Notes under the pieces: generated by a model
Database searches by the model: none
What the model was told of the DNA's origin: nothing
The model's input: only the letters and a program-made list of their open reading frames with translations
Part shown: one piece after another, positions 18,162 to 26,648 of the stretch
Layout: each line of letters begins with the position of its first letter
Position numbering within the stretch: position 1 is the stretch's first letter
Made by a program: the position numbers and the translations under genes
From: Microbacterium sp. A20
GTDB lineage: Bacteria; Actinomycetota; Actinomycetes; Actinomycetales; Microbacteriaceae
Direction of reading: 5' to 3'
Assembly: GCF_004794515.1 (NCBI RefSeq)
Contig: NZ_SSDF01000070.1
Coordinates: 62,001-126,000 of the forward strand
Length of the DNA: 64,000 nucleotides

Positions 18162-19604
18162 TCAGCGCGGGCGGCGGGGGCTGTCGGGGTTCATCAGCGA
18201 GTGGCGGCGACCGTAGGCGAAGTACACGATGAGCCCGATCACGAGCCAGACGCCGAAGCGCAGCCATGTCTCCCAGTGCAGCTGCGAGATGAGGAACAGC
18301 GAGAAGCCGACGCCGACGATCGGCACCACCGGCATGAACGGCAGCCGGAACGTGCGCGGGGCATCCGGCTTCGTGTAGCGGAACACGACGACGGCGATGC
18401 ACACGACGACGAACGCCGCCAGGATGCCGATGTTCGTCAGGTCGGCGACGGCCCTGATCGGGAAGATTCCCGCGAAGAACGCGGACCCGATGCCGGCGAT
18501 CCAGGTCACCCGCTGGGGCACACCGCGACCGTCGACCTTCGAGAACCAGCCGGGGAGCAGTCCGTCGCGGCTCATCGAGAACCACACGCGGGTGGCGCCG
18601 AGCAGGAACGTGAGCATGACCGTGAGGATCGAGAGCACCGCGAACACGGAGATGATCGACGCGATGACGGGCAGCCCGACGCTGGAGAACGCCGACGCGA
18701 AGCCGGCCTTCGGATCGATGTCCTGGTAGTTCTGCATCCCGGTGAGTACCAGCGTCGCGGCGACGTAGAGCAGCATGGCGATGACGAGCGACAGGATGAT
18801 CGCCTTCGGCATGTGCTTGCGCCCGTCCTTCGCCTCTTCGGCCGCGGTGCTCATCGCGTCGTAGCCGAACACGGCGAAGAACACCGTCGCCGCCCCGGTG
18901 AAGACCGGACCGAAGCCGGAGGGCATGAACGGGGTGTAGTTGTCGGTGTTGATGTAGAAGATGCCGAGCCCCACGATGAACAGGATCAGCAGGATCTTGA
19001 TCGCGACCGCCACCAGCTCGAATCGGCCGAAGGTCTTGGTGCCGCGACTGAGGAGGAACGTCACGAGCAGGCAGATCAGGATCGCCGGGATGTTGACGAC
19101 GCCGCCCGGCTGGTCGAACGTCTCGGTGACCGCGGTCGGCAGGTGCACGCCGAAGCCGGAGAGGAACGCGTCGAGGTAACCGGAGATCCCGATCGCCACG
19201 ACGGCCACGATGGCCACGTACTCGAGGAGCAGATCCCAGCCGATGAACCAGCCGGTGATCTCGCCGAGCGCGACGTAGCCGTAGCTGTACGCCGATCCGG
19301 CGCGGGGGATCATTCCCGCGAACTCCGCGTACGAGAGTGCGGCGGCCGCCGAGGCCAGCCCGGCGATGAGGAACGAGATGACGACGGCGGGTCCGACGCC
19401 GGGGTTCGTGGCATCGCCGTGCGCGACGAGTCCGGCGAGCGAGAAGATTCCGACTCCGACGATGCCGCCGACGCCGATCGCGGTGAGCTGCCACAGCCCG
19501 AGGGACTTGAAGAGACCGCTGCTCTCCGCCTCTTCGTTCAGATCGCCGACGGGCTTGCGCCGCCAGACGGAGTACGCCGGATTCTTCGGATTCGTGCGGG
19601 GCAT
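18162..19604 (-). CDS. APC family amino-acid permease
   Basis: This 480-residue integral membrane protein has about 12-14 predicted TM helices and the APC marks TAIGVGGIVGVGIFSLAG (TM1), FAGMIPRAGSAYSYGYVAL and FFAVFGYDAMSTAAEEAKD, the last typical of cationic amino-acid transporter (CAT/YhdG-like) members. GGGAGG precedes the ATG at 19604. It stands alone between two Q elements, with a palindrome upstream. The substrate is probably a basic or branched amino acid, by family only. Confidence 0.9.
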   Translation of the reverse strand: MPRTNPKNPAYSVWRRKPVGDLNEEAESSGLFKSLGLWQLTAIGVGGIVGVGIFSLAGLVAHGDATNPGVGPAVVISFLIAGLASAAAALSYAEFAGMIPRAGSAYSYGYVALGEITGWFIGWDLLLEYVAIVAVVAIGISGYLDAFLSGFGVHLPTAVTETFDQPGGVVNIPAILICLLVTFLLSRGTKTFGRFELVAVAIKILLILFIVGLGIFYINTDNYTPFMPSGFGPVFTGAATVFFAVFGYDAMSTAAEEAKDGRKHMPKAIILSLVIAMLLYVAATLVLTGMQNYQDIDPKAGFASAFSSVGLPVIASIISVFAVLSILTVMLTFLLGATRVWFSMSRDGLLPGWFSKVDGRGVPQRVTWIAGIGSAFFAGIFPIRAVADLTNIGILAAFVVVCIAVVVFRYTKPDAPRTFRLPFMPVVPIVGVGFSLFLISQLHWETWLRFGVWLVIGLIVYFAYGRRHSLMNPDSPRRPR

Positions 19605-19665
19605 CCTTGCCTCCCTTAGTGGCCGCCCTGGTGGGGGCGGCGAGCGATGGCTGAGCTTTTGGCCT

Positions 19666-19677
19666 GTAACACGTTAC
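19666..19677 (-). promoter_or_regulatory. Palindromic operator upstream of APC permease
   Basis: GTAACACGTTAC has 5-bp arms (GTAAC/GTTAC) and lies about 60 nt upstream of the permease ATG in the only AT-rich patch of the region. The form suits a LacI or TetR operator; the cognate regulator is not known from this window. Confidence 0.4.
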
Positions 19678-19760
19678 GCCCGCCTCAGCTGCCGCTCAAT
19701 CAGACTTCTGGCCAGTTCCGACGCCCGGGCGTGCGCCCATCCGCAGCATCCGTCGGGCCA

Positions 19761-19845
19761 CCACCACCGCCGCTGCCGCTGCCGCTGCCGCTGCCGCCGC
19801 TGCCGCCGCTGCCGCCGCTGTCGCCGCTGCCGCTGCCACCGCTGT
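19761..19845. repeat. Low-complexity CCGCTG/CCGCCG repeat tract
   Basis: About 85 nt of imperfect 6-nt units (CCGCTG, CCGCCG, CTGTCG). It abuts element Q2 and is likely prone to length change by slippage. Confidence 0.75.
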
Positions 19846-19923
19846 CGAGTGCGCGGGATGTTGCCGAGTGCACGGGGTGCTCCCGCGACGAAGCCGTGCA
19901 CTCGGCGGGAAGCCGTGCACTCG
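19846..19923. repeat. Quartet element Q2 (GAGTGCACGG core)
   Basis: CGAGTGCGCGG at 19846 and CGAGTGCACGG at 19865 are followed by CCGTGCACTCG at 19894 and 19913. Spacings are 19, 29 and 19 nt, and the 78-nt length equals Q1. It lies 55 nt after the stop of the leftward SDR gene. Confidence 0.85.
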
Positions 19924-19978
19924 GCGAAGGGGGAGGGGGAAGGGGGCGGGGCGGGGCGAGGGGGGAAGAGGAGGGGGC

Positions 19979-20833
19979 TCAGCCCGCGGGGATGCCGACG
20001 AGCTCGGCGCTGCGCTGCCAGAGGGCCTCGGCGAGATCCGGGTCGTGCACCTGCGGATTGACCTTCGTGGTGAGGGTGCGCTCGTCGTAGTAGGCGCCGG
20101 AGAGCCACGTCTCGCCGGGAGTGCCCTCGAGGAACCAGCGGAGGGTGTCGCCGCCCTTGTCGGCCCCGATCAGCAGCAGGTGCTTGAGGGGCGTGCGGTA
20201 GAGCAGCCGCATGACGCTCGACGAGTCGGACGCGAAGTTCGTCTGCACGGTGCCGGGATGGAACGCGACCGCGCTGAGCCCCTCGGCATGGAACTTCGTG
20301 TGCAGGCTCTTCGCGAACAGCACGTTGGCGAGCTTCGTGTCGCCGTACGCCTTGTTGGGGGTGAAACGGCGGGTGTTGTCGAGGTCGTCGACGTCGATGT
20401 GCCCGAAGATTCGGTGGGCGATGCTCGAGGTGTTGATGACCGCCCCGCCGGATGCCCGCAGCTGCGGCAGCAGCAGGTTCGTGAGCAGGAACGGTGCGAG
20501 GTGGTTGACCTGCATCGTCTTCTCGAAGCCGTCGACGGTCGGCGTCTGATCCCCGAAGATGCCGCCGGCGTTGTTCGCCAACACGTGGATGCCGTCATCG
20601 CCGACGGCATCCGTGATCTTCTCCGCCAGGGCCCGCACGTCGTCGAGGCGGGCGAAGTCGGCGGTGAACCACTCCGCCCCGGCCTCCTCCGCGATCGCGC
20701 GGGTCTTCTCGACGGACCGGCCGATCAGGATGAGCCGGTGCGGTGACGGCGCGAGTTGGCGGGCGGCCGCAGCTCCGATGCCGTCGGATGCTCCGGTGAG
20801 GACGATCGTCTTCTGAGGCACGGGTCGCGTCAC
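19979..20833 (-). CDS. SDR family oxidoreductase (retinol-dehydrogenase-like)
   Basis: This 284-residue SDR has TGASDGIGAAAARQL at residues 13-27, LANNAGG, a conserved NTSSIAH serine and the catalytic YGDTKLAN (Y-x3-K), a pattern shared with retinol dehydrogenase/WW-domain-type SDRs. The GTG at 20833 overlaps the gntR stop. It is co-transcribed with the GntR regulator, so it may act on the same substrate group, but this SDR class is often broad and the substrate is unknown. Confidence 0.87.
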   Translation of the reverse strand: MTRPVPQKTIVLTGASDGIGAAAARQLAPSPHRLILIGRSVEKTRAIAEEAGAEWFTADFARLDDVRALAEKITDAVGDDGIHVLANNAGGIFGDQTPTVDGFEKTMQVNHLAPFLLTNLLLPQLRASGGAVINTSSIAHRIFGHIDVDDLDNTRRFTPNKAYGDTKLANVLFAKSLHTKFHAEGLSAVAFHPGTVQTNFASDSSSVMRLLYRTPLKHLLLIGADKGGDTLRWFLEGTPGETWLSGAYYDERTLTTKVNPQVHDPDLAEALWQRSAELVGIPAG

Positions 20834-21480
20834 TCGGCCGTCGGGGTGATGCGACGGACGGCCCGGGTCACGTGCTCGGCGATGACCGCCTGCGCCCGGC
20901 CGGGGTCGCCGCTGGCGATGGCGTCGACGATCTGCTGGTGGCTGTGCACGTGCTCCTCCTGCTCGGCGGGGTCGAGGGCCGCGTTCGCCGCGTGCAGGAA
21001 GCCGGTGATGCGGCCGCGCAGCTGCCCGCTCAGCTCGTCGAGGAAGCGATGCTCGGCGAGATCAGCGAGGGTTTCGTGGAACAGGCGGTCCTGGCGCAGG
21101 ACCTCGTCGATGTCGCCGGGTGCCGCATCCGACATCGCCTGGATGATGGCCCCGAGTCGGGCGGCGGATTCCTCGTTCCACCGCTCCTGCACACGGATGG
21201 CCATGAACTGCTCGAGCACGATTCGCAGGCTCGAGATCTCTTCCAGATCCTGGGCACTCAACTGCGCGACGCGGGCGCCGCGGCGGGGCTCGCGGGTGAT
21301 CAGGCGTTCTTCGGCGAGGCGGGTCAGGGCTTCGCGCACGGGGATGTGACTCACCCCGAGGCGGTCGGCGAGCTTGCGCTCGACGAGGCGCTCGCCGGGG
21401 GCGAGCTCTCCGGAGTGGATGGCAGCGCGCAGCTCGTCCGCGACCTGTTCGGCGATGTTCTGATCCGAGACGCTGCGCAT
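20830..21480 (-). CDS. GntR family regulator (FCD/FadR subfamily)
   Basis: This 216-residue regulator has an N-terminal winged helix (ADRLGVSHIPVREALTRLAE at about residues 32-51) and a C-terminal all-helical FCD ligand domain with the usual metal-site pattern (D...H, here FHETLADL and HVHSHQQI). FCD regulators sense small organic or sugar acids and bind short palindromes. It is divergent from the MFS operon. Five TGCTATAGCA-type sites in the window, including one before its own gene, make it the likely master of the sugar-acid block. Confidence 0.9.
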   Translation of the reverse strand: MRSVSDQNIAEQVADELRAAIHSGELAPGERLVERKLADRLGVSHIPVREALTRLAEERLITREPRRGARVAQLSAQDLEEISSLRIVLEQFMAIRVQERWNEESAARLGAIIQAMSDAAPGDIDEVLRQDRLFHETLADLAEHRFLDELSGQLRGRITGFLHAANAALDPAEQEEHVHSHQQIVDAIASGDPGRAQAVIAEHVTRAVRRITPTAE

Positions 21481-21539
21481 TCGGGGGCCCTCTCGATCCG
21501 CGGCGCAGCCCCGTCGAGCGGGCGCGCATTCGTTCGCTC

Positions 21540-21554
21540 GATGCTATGGCATTT
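21540..21554 (-). promoter_or_regulatory. GntR operator copy 1 (upstream of gntR)
   Basis: GATGCTATGGCATTT holds an imperfect form of the TGCTATAGCA palindrome (core 21542-21551) 60 nt before the gntR start. It suggests autoregulation. Confidence 0.6.
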
Positions 21555-21582
21555 CGCGGATGGGTGGACACCGGCCGAGATC

Positions 21583-21600
21583 TGCTAGATGCTATAGCAA
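21583..21600 (+). promoter_or_regulatory. GntR operator copy 2 (upstream of MFS operon)
   Basis: TGCTAGATGCTATAGCA (21583-21599) contains the core palindrome TGCTATAGCA at 21590-21599, 25 nt before the MFS start. The same 17 bases occur at 32509-32525. The core also contains a TATAGC -10-like hexamer, so binding would block the promoter. Confidence 0.75.
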
Positions 21601-21624
21601 GCCCACACCAACGAAGGAGTTGTC

Positions 21625-22989
21625 ATGTCCAGGAACGCAATCGCCCCCGATACGCGCACGCCTGACCAAGTCGGGGCCTCCGCCATGAAGAAGGCGATCT
21701 GGCGGCTCGGCCCGTTCCTCGGGCTGCTCTACCTCGTCGCCTACATGGACCGCAACAATGCGGGCTTCGCCAAGCTCGAGATGACGGCGGCGCTGCAGAT
21801 CACCGAAGCCGCGTTCGGGTTCGCCGCCGGCATCTTCTTCATCGGATACCTGCTGTTCGAGGTGCCGAGCAACCTCCTCCTCGAGCGCTTCGGCGCCCGC
21901 AAGTGGATCGCGCGCATCATGGTCTCCTGGGGTCTGGTCGCCGCCCTCACCGCCTTCGTGCAGGACGCCACCCAGTTCGCGATCGCCCGCTTCGTCCTGG
22001 GCATCGCCGAAGCCGGCTTCTTCCCCGGCGTGCTCCTCTACCTCACGCTCTGGTTCCCGCGGCAGTACCGCACCCAGGTGCTCGCGGTGTTCGTACTGTC
22101 CAACCCCATCGCGAACGCGGTGGCCGCCCCGCTCTCCGGCTGGATGCTCGAGCTCCACGGCATGTGGGGACTCGACGGCTGGCAGCTCGTCTTCCTGCTG
22201 CAGGGCATCCCCGCCGTGCTCCTCGCCTTCGTCGTCTTCTTCTGGCTGCCCGACCGTCCGCAGGATGCGCGCTGGCTCGATGCGACCGAGCAGCGGTGGA
22301 TCAACGACACCCTCGCCGCCGAGACCGCCGCGACCGAGCAGAAGCACGGACGTCTGCGCCTGCGCGAGGTGTTCAGCAACGGACGCCTGTGGACCCTGAT
22401 CGTGCTGTTCTTCGGCGTCGTGTTCGGTGCGTACGGTCTGGGCATGTGGCTCCCGACCATCGTGAAGAGCATGGGCGACTTCTCCAACGTCACGACCGGC
22501 TGGCTCGTCGCGCTGCCGAACCTGTGCGCAGCGCTCGTCATGCTGCCGTGGGAGCGCGCCGCCAGGAAACAGGGCAACATCCCCCTGCAGATCGGCATCA
22601 CGCTCACCATCACCGCCCTCTCGCTCATCGCGGCGGTCGCGGCGCAGGGCACGCCGATCCTCGCGCTCGCCGCGCTGTGCGTCGGCATGTCGGCCCTGTT
22701 CTCGACGACGCCGCTGTTCTGGAGTCTGCCGCCGATGGTGCTCACGGGCACCGCGGCCGCTGCCGGGCTCGCCTTCATCAACTCGGTCGGCAATCTCGCC
22801 GGGTTCGCCGGTCCGTACGCGATCGGCTGGATCAGCGAGACCACGGGATCGGCGATCTGGGGGTTGCTCCTCATCGCGGGGCTCACGTTGCTCGGCGCGA
22901 CCATCGCGTTCGTGCTGAGCCGGCGCGCGGACTTCACGGTTCCCGCCGAGGTCCTCCTGAAGGCGGACGCGAAGACCGGGGTGCGCTGA
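21625..22989 (+). CDS. MFS transporter, ACS (sugar acid/anion symporter) family
   Basis: This 454-residue protein has 12 predicted TM helices in two halves and the ACS mark YMDRNNAGFAKLEM near TM1, followed by FFIGYLLFEVPSNLLLERFGARKW. ACS members import hexuronates, aldarates, phthalate or similar organic anions with protons. AAGGAG precedes the ATG. It is the first gene of the rightward operon, behind a GntR operator, and overlaps the beta-helix gene by one base (TGATG), so it probably imports the product of that secreted protein. Confidence 0.92.
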   Translation: MSRNAIAPDTRTPDQVGASAMKKAIWRLGPFLGLLYLVAYMDRNNAGFAKLEMTAALQITEAAFGFAAGIFFIGYLLFEVPSNLLLERFGARKWIARIMVSWGLVAALTAFVQDATQFAIARFVLGIAEAGFFPGVLLYLTLWFPRQYRTQVLAVFVLSNPIANAVAAPLSGWMLELHGMWGLDGWQLVFLLQGIPAVLLAFVVFFWLPDRPQDARWLDATEQRWINDTLAAETAATEQKHGRLRLREVFSNGRLWTLIVLFFGVVFGAYGLGMWLPTIVKSMGDFSNVTTGWLVALPNLCAALVMLPWERAARKQGNIPLQIGITLTITALSLIAAVAAQGTPILALAALCVGMSALFSTTPLFWSLPPMVLTGTAAAAGLAFINSVGNLAGFAGPYAIGWISETTGSAIWGLLLIAGLTLLGATIAFVLSRRADFTVPAEVLLKADAKTGVR

Positions 22990-25169
22990 TGGTCGCTGAC
23001 GCGGAGGGGAGCGTGCGCTCCACCGGGCGCCGCGCCCTCATGGCCGGGCTCGGTGCGGTCGCGCTCGGCACTGCCGGCTCCCTCGCCGCCACGACACCCG
23101 CGCAGGCGTCGCCCGTCGCCATGGGGGCGAAAGACATCACCCGGGCGGAATCCGTCGCCGAGCTGTCGCGGCTCCGCGCGCGGGACGGCGAGGTGGCGAT
23201 CGTCGCCGGGTACCGGACGCCGGGCGACGCCGGGCTGCTCGTGTACGTGGGCAGCGAGAACGGGAAGCTCAAGCCCAACGGCGGCACGGTGATCGCCGGC
23301 AAGCGCGGCACCAGCTGGCTGCTGCAGCACGACGGCACCGTCGACTTCCGGGTGTTCGGCATCACGGGGCCGAAGACGGCGGCCGACGATGCGCTCGCCG
23401 CGATGGTGAACGATCCCCGCATCGCCCGGATCGAAGCCCACACGGATCTGCTGTTCCAGCGGCGGCATCGCTTCACGCGGTCCCACCTCGAGATCGACTT
23501 CGGCGGTCACGTCATCTCGACGGAAGGCATCGAGGCGAACTCCCACGACAACCCGTTCGGTGCGGTGATGTTCTTCACCGGGGTGTCGCGAGACGTCGTC
23601 GTCGAGCATCAGCTGGCGGAGGCCTGGCCCGAGCTGACGGATGCCGTCGCCGTGCCCGACGCGTCGAAGTTCCCGGTGGACTCCTGGTGGGCGGTGCAGT
23701 GCGACCCGGTCGCCGGAGGCGGAGCCGATGAGCGCGAGATCCAGCGGTTCGTCCAGGTGACGCAGCAGATCGACGGGACGCACATCCGGATCGACTACCT
23801 CAACGGGTGGCCGCTGGACAAGGGACGCAAGCTCACCTGGCGACAGATGGCCCCCGTCGAAGGAGTGCGCATCTCGAACATGCGGTTCCTCGGCGCCGGC
23901 CCCTTCGACGGGCCCACCGACGGCTCGTTTCCCGACTCCCGCGAGCTGACCGGATCGCATCCGATCGCCTTCGAGTACGCGATCGGATGCGATGTCGCCG
24001 ATGTGCACGCGAGCCGCACCTGGTGGCCGGTCGTGATGCGGAGGTGGAACACCCACTTCACGACCGAGCGCTGCTCCGTCGAGAACCCGCCCACGGTGTT
24101 CTACGGGGGCGCGGGGTACCTCACGCAGCAGATCTACTGCCTCTACGGCCGGGTGAGCGACTGCACGTCGTCGAACGCGCGGCACCTCAACGACCTGACC
24201 GCCAGCGCGTACTGCATCGTCGAGAACTGCCACGGTGACGGCGACGATCAGGGCGGGAACCCCTTCACCACCCACGGTCAGTACGAGCACGACCTCACCT
24301 TCATCGGCAACTCGGGGCTGATGGACATCGCCAACTCCGGCGCGCAGTGGGGCACCTCCGCCAAGCGGATCACGGTGCGCGATCACGTCTGCTCGTGGTT
24401 CGTCGCCGGCACCAAGATCAGCGATCTGACGCTCGAGAACGTCCGCGTCATCGGACGGTCGACCTTCGACCCGCAGGCGACCATGACGATCAACGCCGAC
24501 GGCGCCCAGCTGCGCGGCTGCACCGCCGGACTGCTGGCCATCGGTCAGCGCTCGGCCCGATCCTCGCGGCCGACGACGATCGAGGACTGCACCTTCGCGC
24601 TCTCCAAAGACCAGGTGCTCATCCAGACCCCGGTCACGGTGCCCGTGAGCTTCGTGCGCTGCACGATCACGGGGATCGACGGGGTGAAGGCGCGCGGTGC
24701 CGGCGCCGTCGAGTTCGTCGACTGCCGGTTGAGCGGTCCCGCGAAGGGTGCTGCGGCCGAGTTCGGTGCGTCGCGGGTGACCATCCGAGGCGGCGCGGTG
24801 CGCGATGTCCTGCTCACCGCGACCGCGGTGCGCGACCAGGTCATCGCGGTGGACGGGGTCGAGCTCAGCACCGAGCGCGGCGAGGGAGCCATGCTGTCCC
24901 GAGCCGCCGGTTCCGGGGTCATCACCTGGCGTCTGAACGGCGTGACCTCGACGGCGCCGAAGGGCGTGGCGCACGTCGACATCGGCACGGGCGTCAACCA
25001 CGCACGCGTCACCGGCAGCCAATTCGTCGGCGGACGGCTGCGGCTGGCCGACGGCTTCTCGGAGCCGTCCACGCTGCTGTTCAGCGACGACGTCGTGCGT
25101 GGCGCCGAGGCGGATCTCCCCGAGGCCGGAGACCGCGTGCTGATCGCCGACGTGCTGACGATCGCGTGA
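22989..25169 (+). CDS. Secreted right-handed beta-helix protein (Tat signal), paralogue
   Basis: This 726-residue protein has a Tat signal (RSTGRRALMAGLGAVALG, ending TPAQA) and the same beta-helix body as the product of the gene at 15771. Shared stretches include YGGAGYLTQQIYCLYG versus WGGAGYLTQQIYCLYG, SNARHLNDLTASAYC versus SRHLNDFTASAYC, and HGQYEHDLT. Charged and aromatic patches in these blocks are likely the active or glycan-binding face. The ATG overlaps the MFS stop. It is a probable polysaccharide lyase or hydrolase of an undescribed family; the exact reaction cannot be read. Confidence 0.8.
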   Translation: MVADAEGSVRSTGRRALMAGLGAVALGTAGSLAATTPAQASPVAMGAKDITRAESVAELSRLRARDGEVAIVAGYRTPGDAGLLVYVGSENGKLKPNGGTVIAGKRGTSWLLQHDGTVDFRVFGITGPKTAADDALAAMVNDPRIARIEAHTDLLFQRRHRFTRSHLEIDFGGHVISTEGIEANSHDNPFGAVMFFTGVSRDVVVEHQLAEAWPELTDAVAVPDASKFPVDSWWAVQCDPVAGGGADEREIQRFVQVTQQIDGTHIRIDYLNGWPLDKGRKLTWRQMAPVEGVRISNMRFLGAGPFDGPTDGSFPDSRELTGSHPIAFEYAIGCDVADVHASRTWWPVVMRRWNTHFTTERCSVENPPTVFYGGAGYLTQQIYCLYGRVSDCTSSNARHLNDLTASAYCIVENCHGDGDDQGGNPFTTHGQYEHDLTFIGNSGLMDIANSGAQWGTSAKRITVRDHVCSWFVAGTKISDLTLENVRVIGRSTFDPQATMTINADGAQLRGCTAGLLAIGQRSARSSRPTTIEDCTFALSKDQVLIQTPVTVPVSFVRCTITGIDGVKARGAGAVEFVDCRLSGPAKGAAAEFGASRVTIRGGAVRDVLLTATAVRDQVIAVDGVELSTERGEGAMLSRAAGSGVITWRLNGVTSTAPKGVAHVDIGTGVNHARVTGSQFVGGRLRLADGFSEPSTLLFSDDVVRGAEADLPEAGDRVLIADVLTIA

Positions 25170-25203
25170 GCGGCGGCATCATGGAGCACATGGAGGACTT
25201 CGA

Positions 25204-26595
25204 GTGAACGACACCTCAGCCGCGACGCACGTCGGCGATCGCATCCGGATCCCGCGCACGCGGGCGCGCATCGGCGTGGCCCGGCAGGACATCACGCCGC
25301 CGCTCGGCATCCGCGCGAAGAACTGGGGTCCGGCCGACTGGGAGCGCTCCGAGGGGGCGCATCGGCCGTTCGAGCTGACCGCGCTCGCCGTGATCGGCGG
25401 TGACGAGCGCCCGCGGCTGCTGCTCGCCGTGGACGGCACCTGGTGGCGGCGGGTGGCCGACGAGCAGGGCGTGCGCGGGGCGATCCTGGCCGGACTCGGG
25501 CTCGACCCCGACCAGCTGATGCTCTCGCTCTCGCACACCCACGCGGGCGCGGTGCTCTGCGCGGCCGACGCGCACCTGCCGGGCGGAGAGCTGATCCCGG
25601 GGTACCTCGAGGCGCTTGCCGCCGCGGGCATCGCCGCCGGGCGGGAGGCGCTCGACGGGGCGGTCCCCGGACTCATCGAGTGGACCAGCGGGCGCTGCAC
25701 GCTCGCGGCCGATCGAGAACTCGACGTCGACGGTCGCGCGCTGGTGGGCTTCAACCCCGCCGGCGCCGCCGACGACACGGTCATGATCGGCCGCCTCAGC
25801 GTCGACGGGGTCGTGCGCGGCACGCTCGTGAATTACGCGTGCCACCCGACCACGCTCGCCTGGCAGAGCCGGGAGGTGTCGCCGGACTACGTCGGCGCGA
25901 TGCGCGAGATCGTCGAGGCCGCCACGGGTGCGCCGTGTCTGTTCGTGCAGGGCGCCTCCGGCGAGCTGGCCCCGCGCGAGCAGTACACCGGCGACGTCAC
26001 GGTCGCCGACCGCCACGGACGCTCGCTCGGGCACGCGGTGCTCGCGGCCCTCGACTCGCTGCCGGCGCCCGGGGAGGAGTTGACGCTCGAGGGCGTGGTG
26101 GAGTCCGGTGCTCCGTTGGCGATCTGGGCAGGGCAGGCTGCTCGGGGCGGGGAGGGCGCGGCCGGTTCGGTGACGAGCGTCGAGTTGCCGCTGCGCGACC
26201 TTCCGACGCTCGACGAGCTTGCCGAGGAGTGGAAGGACATCGACCCCCGCTCGCGCGAGGAGCGCCTCGGTCGCGCGCGCAACCTGCGCGACGGCTACAT
26301 CGACGGCCCGACCGTGCAGCATCCGGTCTGGGCCTGGCGGCTCGGGGATGCCGTGATCCTCGGGCACCCCGGCGAGGCGTACTCGCGCTTGCAGACGACG
26401 TTGCGGGTGAGGTTCCCGGAGACGCCGATCGTCGTGATGAACCTCACCAACGGTCCCGGCTTCGTGTACCTGCCGACGCGGGACGCGTATGAGCGCGGGG
26501 CGTATCAGGCGTGGCAGACCCCGCTCGCGCCGGGCGCCCTGGACTTGCTCGTGGAGCACGTCACGGCGGTCGTGGCGGACCTGATCCCCCGCTGA
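25204..26595 (+). CDS. Neutral/alkaline ceramidase-like N-terminal domain protein
   Basis: This 463-residue protein resembles the N-terminal catalytic domain of neutral/alkaline nonlysosomal ceramidases: ARIGVARQDITPPLG near the start, LSLSHTHAGAVLC (the HTH zinc histidines), VNYACHPTTLA (third histidine) and FVQGASGELAP (nucleophile region). It lacks the ceramidase C-terminal domain and a signal peptide. Short versions like this are common in bacterial carbohydrate loci and are probably amidases or esterases on sugar derivatives rather than ceramide. It starts with GTG at 25204, with GGAGG upstream. Confidence 0.8.
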   Translation: MNDTSAATHVGDRIRIPRTRARIGVARQDITPPLGIRAKNWGPADWERSEGAHRPFELTALAVIGGDERPRLLLAVDGTWWRRVADEQGVRGAILAGLGLDPDQLMLSLSHTHAGAVLCAADAHLPGGELIPGYLEALAAAGIAAGREALDGAVPGLIEWTSGRCTLAADRELDVDGRALVGFNPAGAADDTVMIGRLSVDGVVRGTLVNYACHPTTLAWQSREVSPDYVGAMREIVEAATGAPCLFVQGASGELAPREQYTGDVTVADRHGRSLGHAVLAALDSLPAPGEELTLEGVVESGAPLAIWAGQAARGGEGAAGSVTSVELPLRDLPTLDELAEEWKDIDPRSREERLGRARNLRDGYIDGPTVQHPVWAWRLGDAVILGHPGEAYSRLQTTLRVRFPETPIVVMNLTNGPGFVYLPTRDAYERGAYQAWQTPLAPGALDLLVEHVTAVVADLIPR

Positions 26596-26613
26596 CCCGC
26601 CCTCCGACTACAC

Positions 26614-26625
26614 TTGCTATAGCAA
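26614..26625 (+). promoter_or_regulatory. GntR operator copy 3 (upstream of SDR/dehydratase)
   Basis: TTGCTATAGCAA is a perfect 12-bp palindrome, 24 nt before the SDR start. It suggests that the SDR and enolase-superfamily genes have their own regulated promoter inside the operon. Confidence 0.75.
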
Positions 26626-26648
26626 ATCTCGAACCCCTGAGGAGAGCA

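Larger units (their letters stand above)
19605..19978. other. Intergenic region with palindrome, GCCGCT repeats and Q2
   Basis: No gene is seen. From left to right it holds the APC promoter zone with a palindrome at 19666-19677, a simple CCGCTG-type repeat at 19761-19845, the quartet element at 19846-19923 and a G-rich purine tract running to the SDR stop. Confidence 0.7.

Noticed and set aside
19761..19845. GCCGCT tract as a coding region
   Set aside because: The open frames over it give only alanine- or leucine-proline repeats, have no ribosome site and cross into element Q2.
22038..25022. 994-residue minus-strand reading frame
   Set aside because: It is the shadow of the MFS and beta-helix genes, both of which have good motifs and starts.
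25204..26595. True ceramidase
   Set aside because: It has the N-terminal domain only, no signal peptide and no C-terminal domain, and it sits in a sugar operon.
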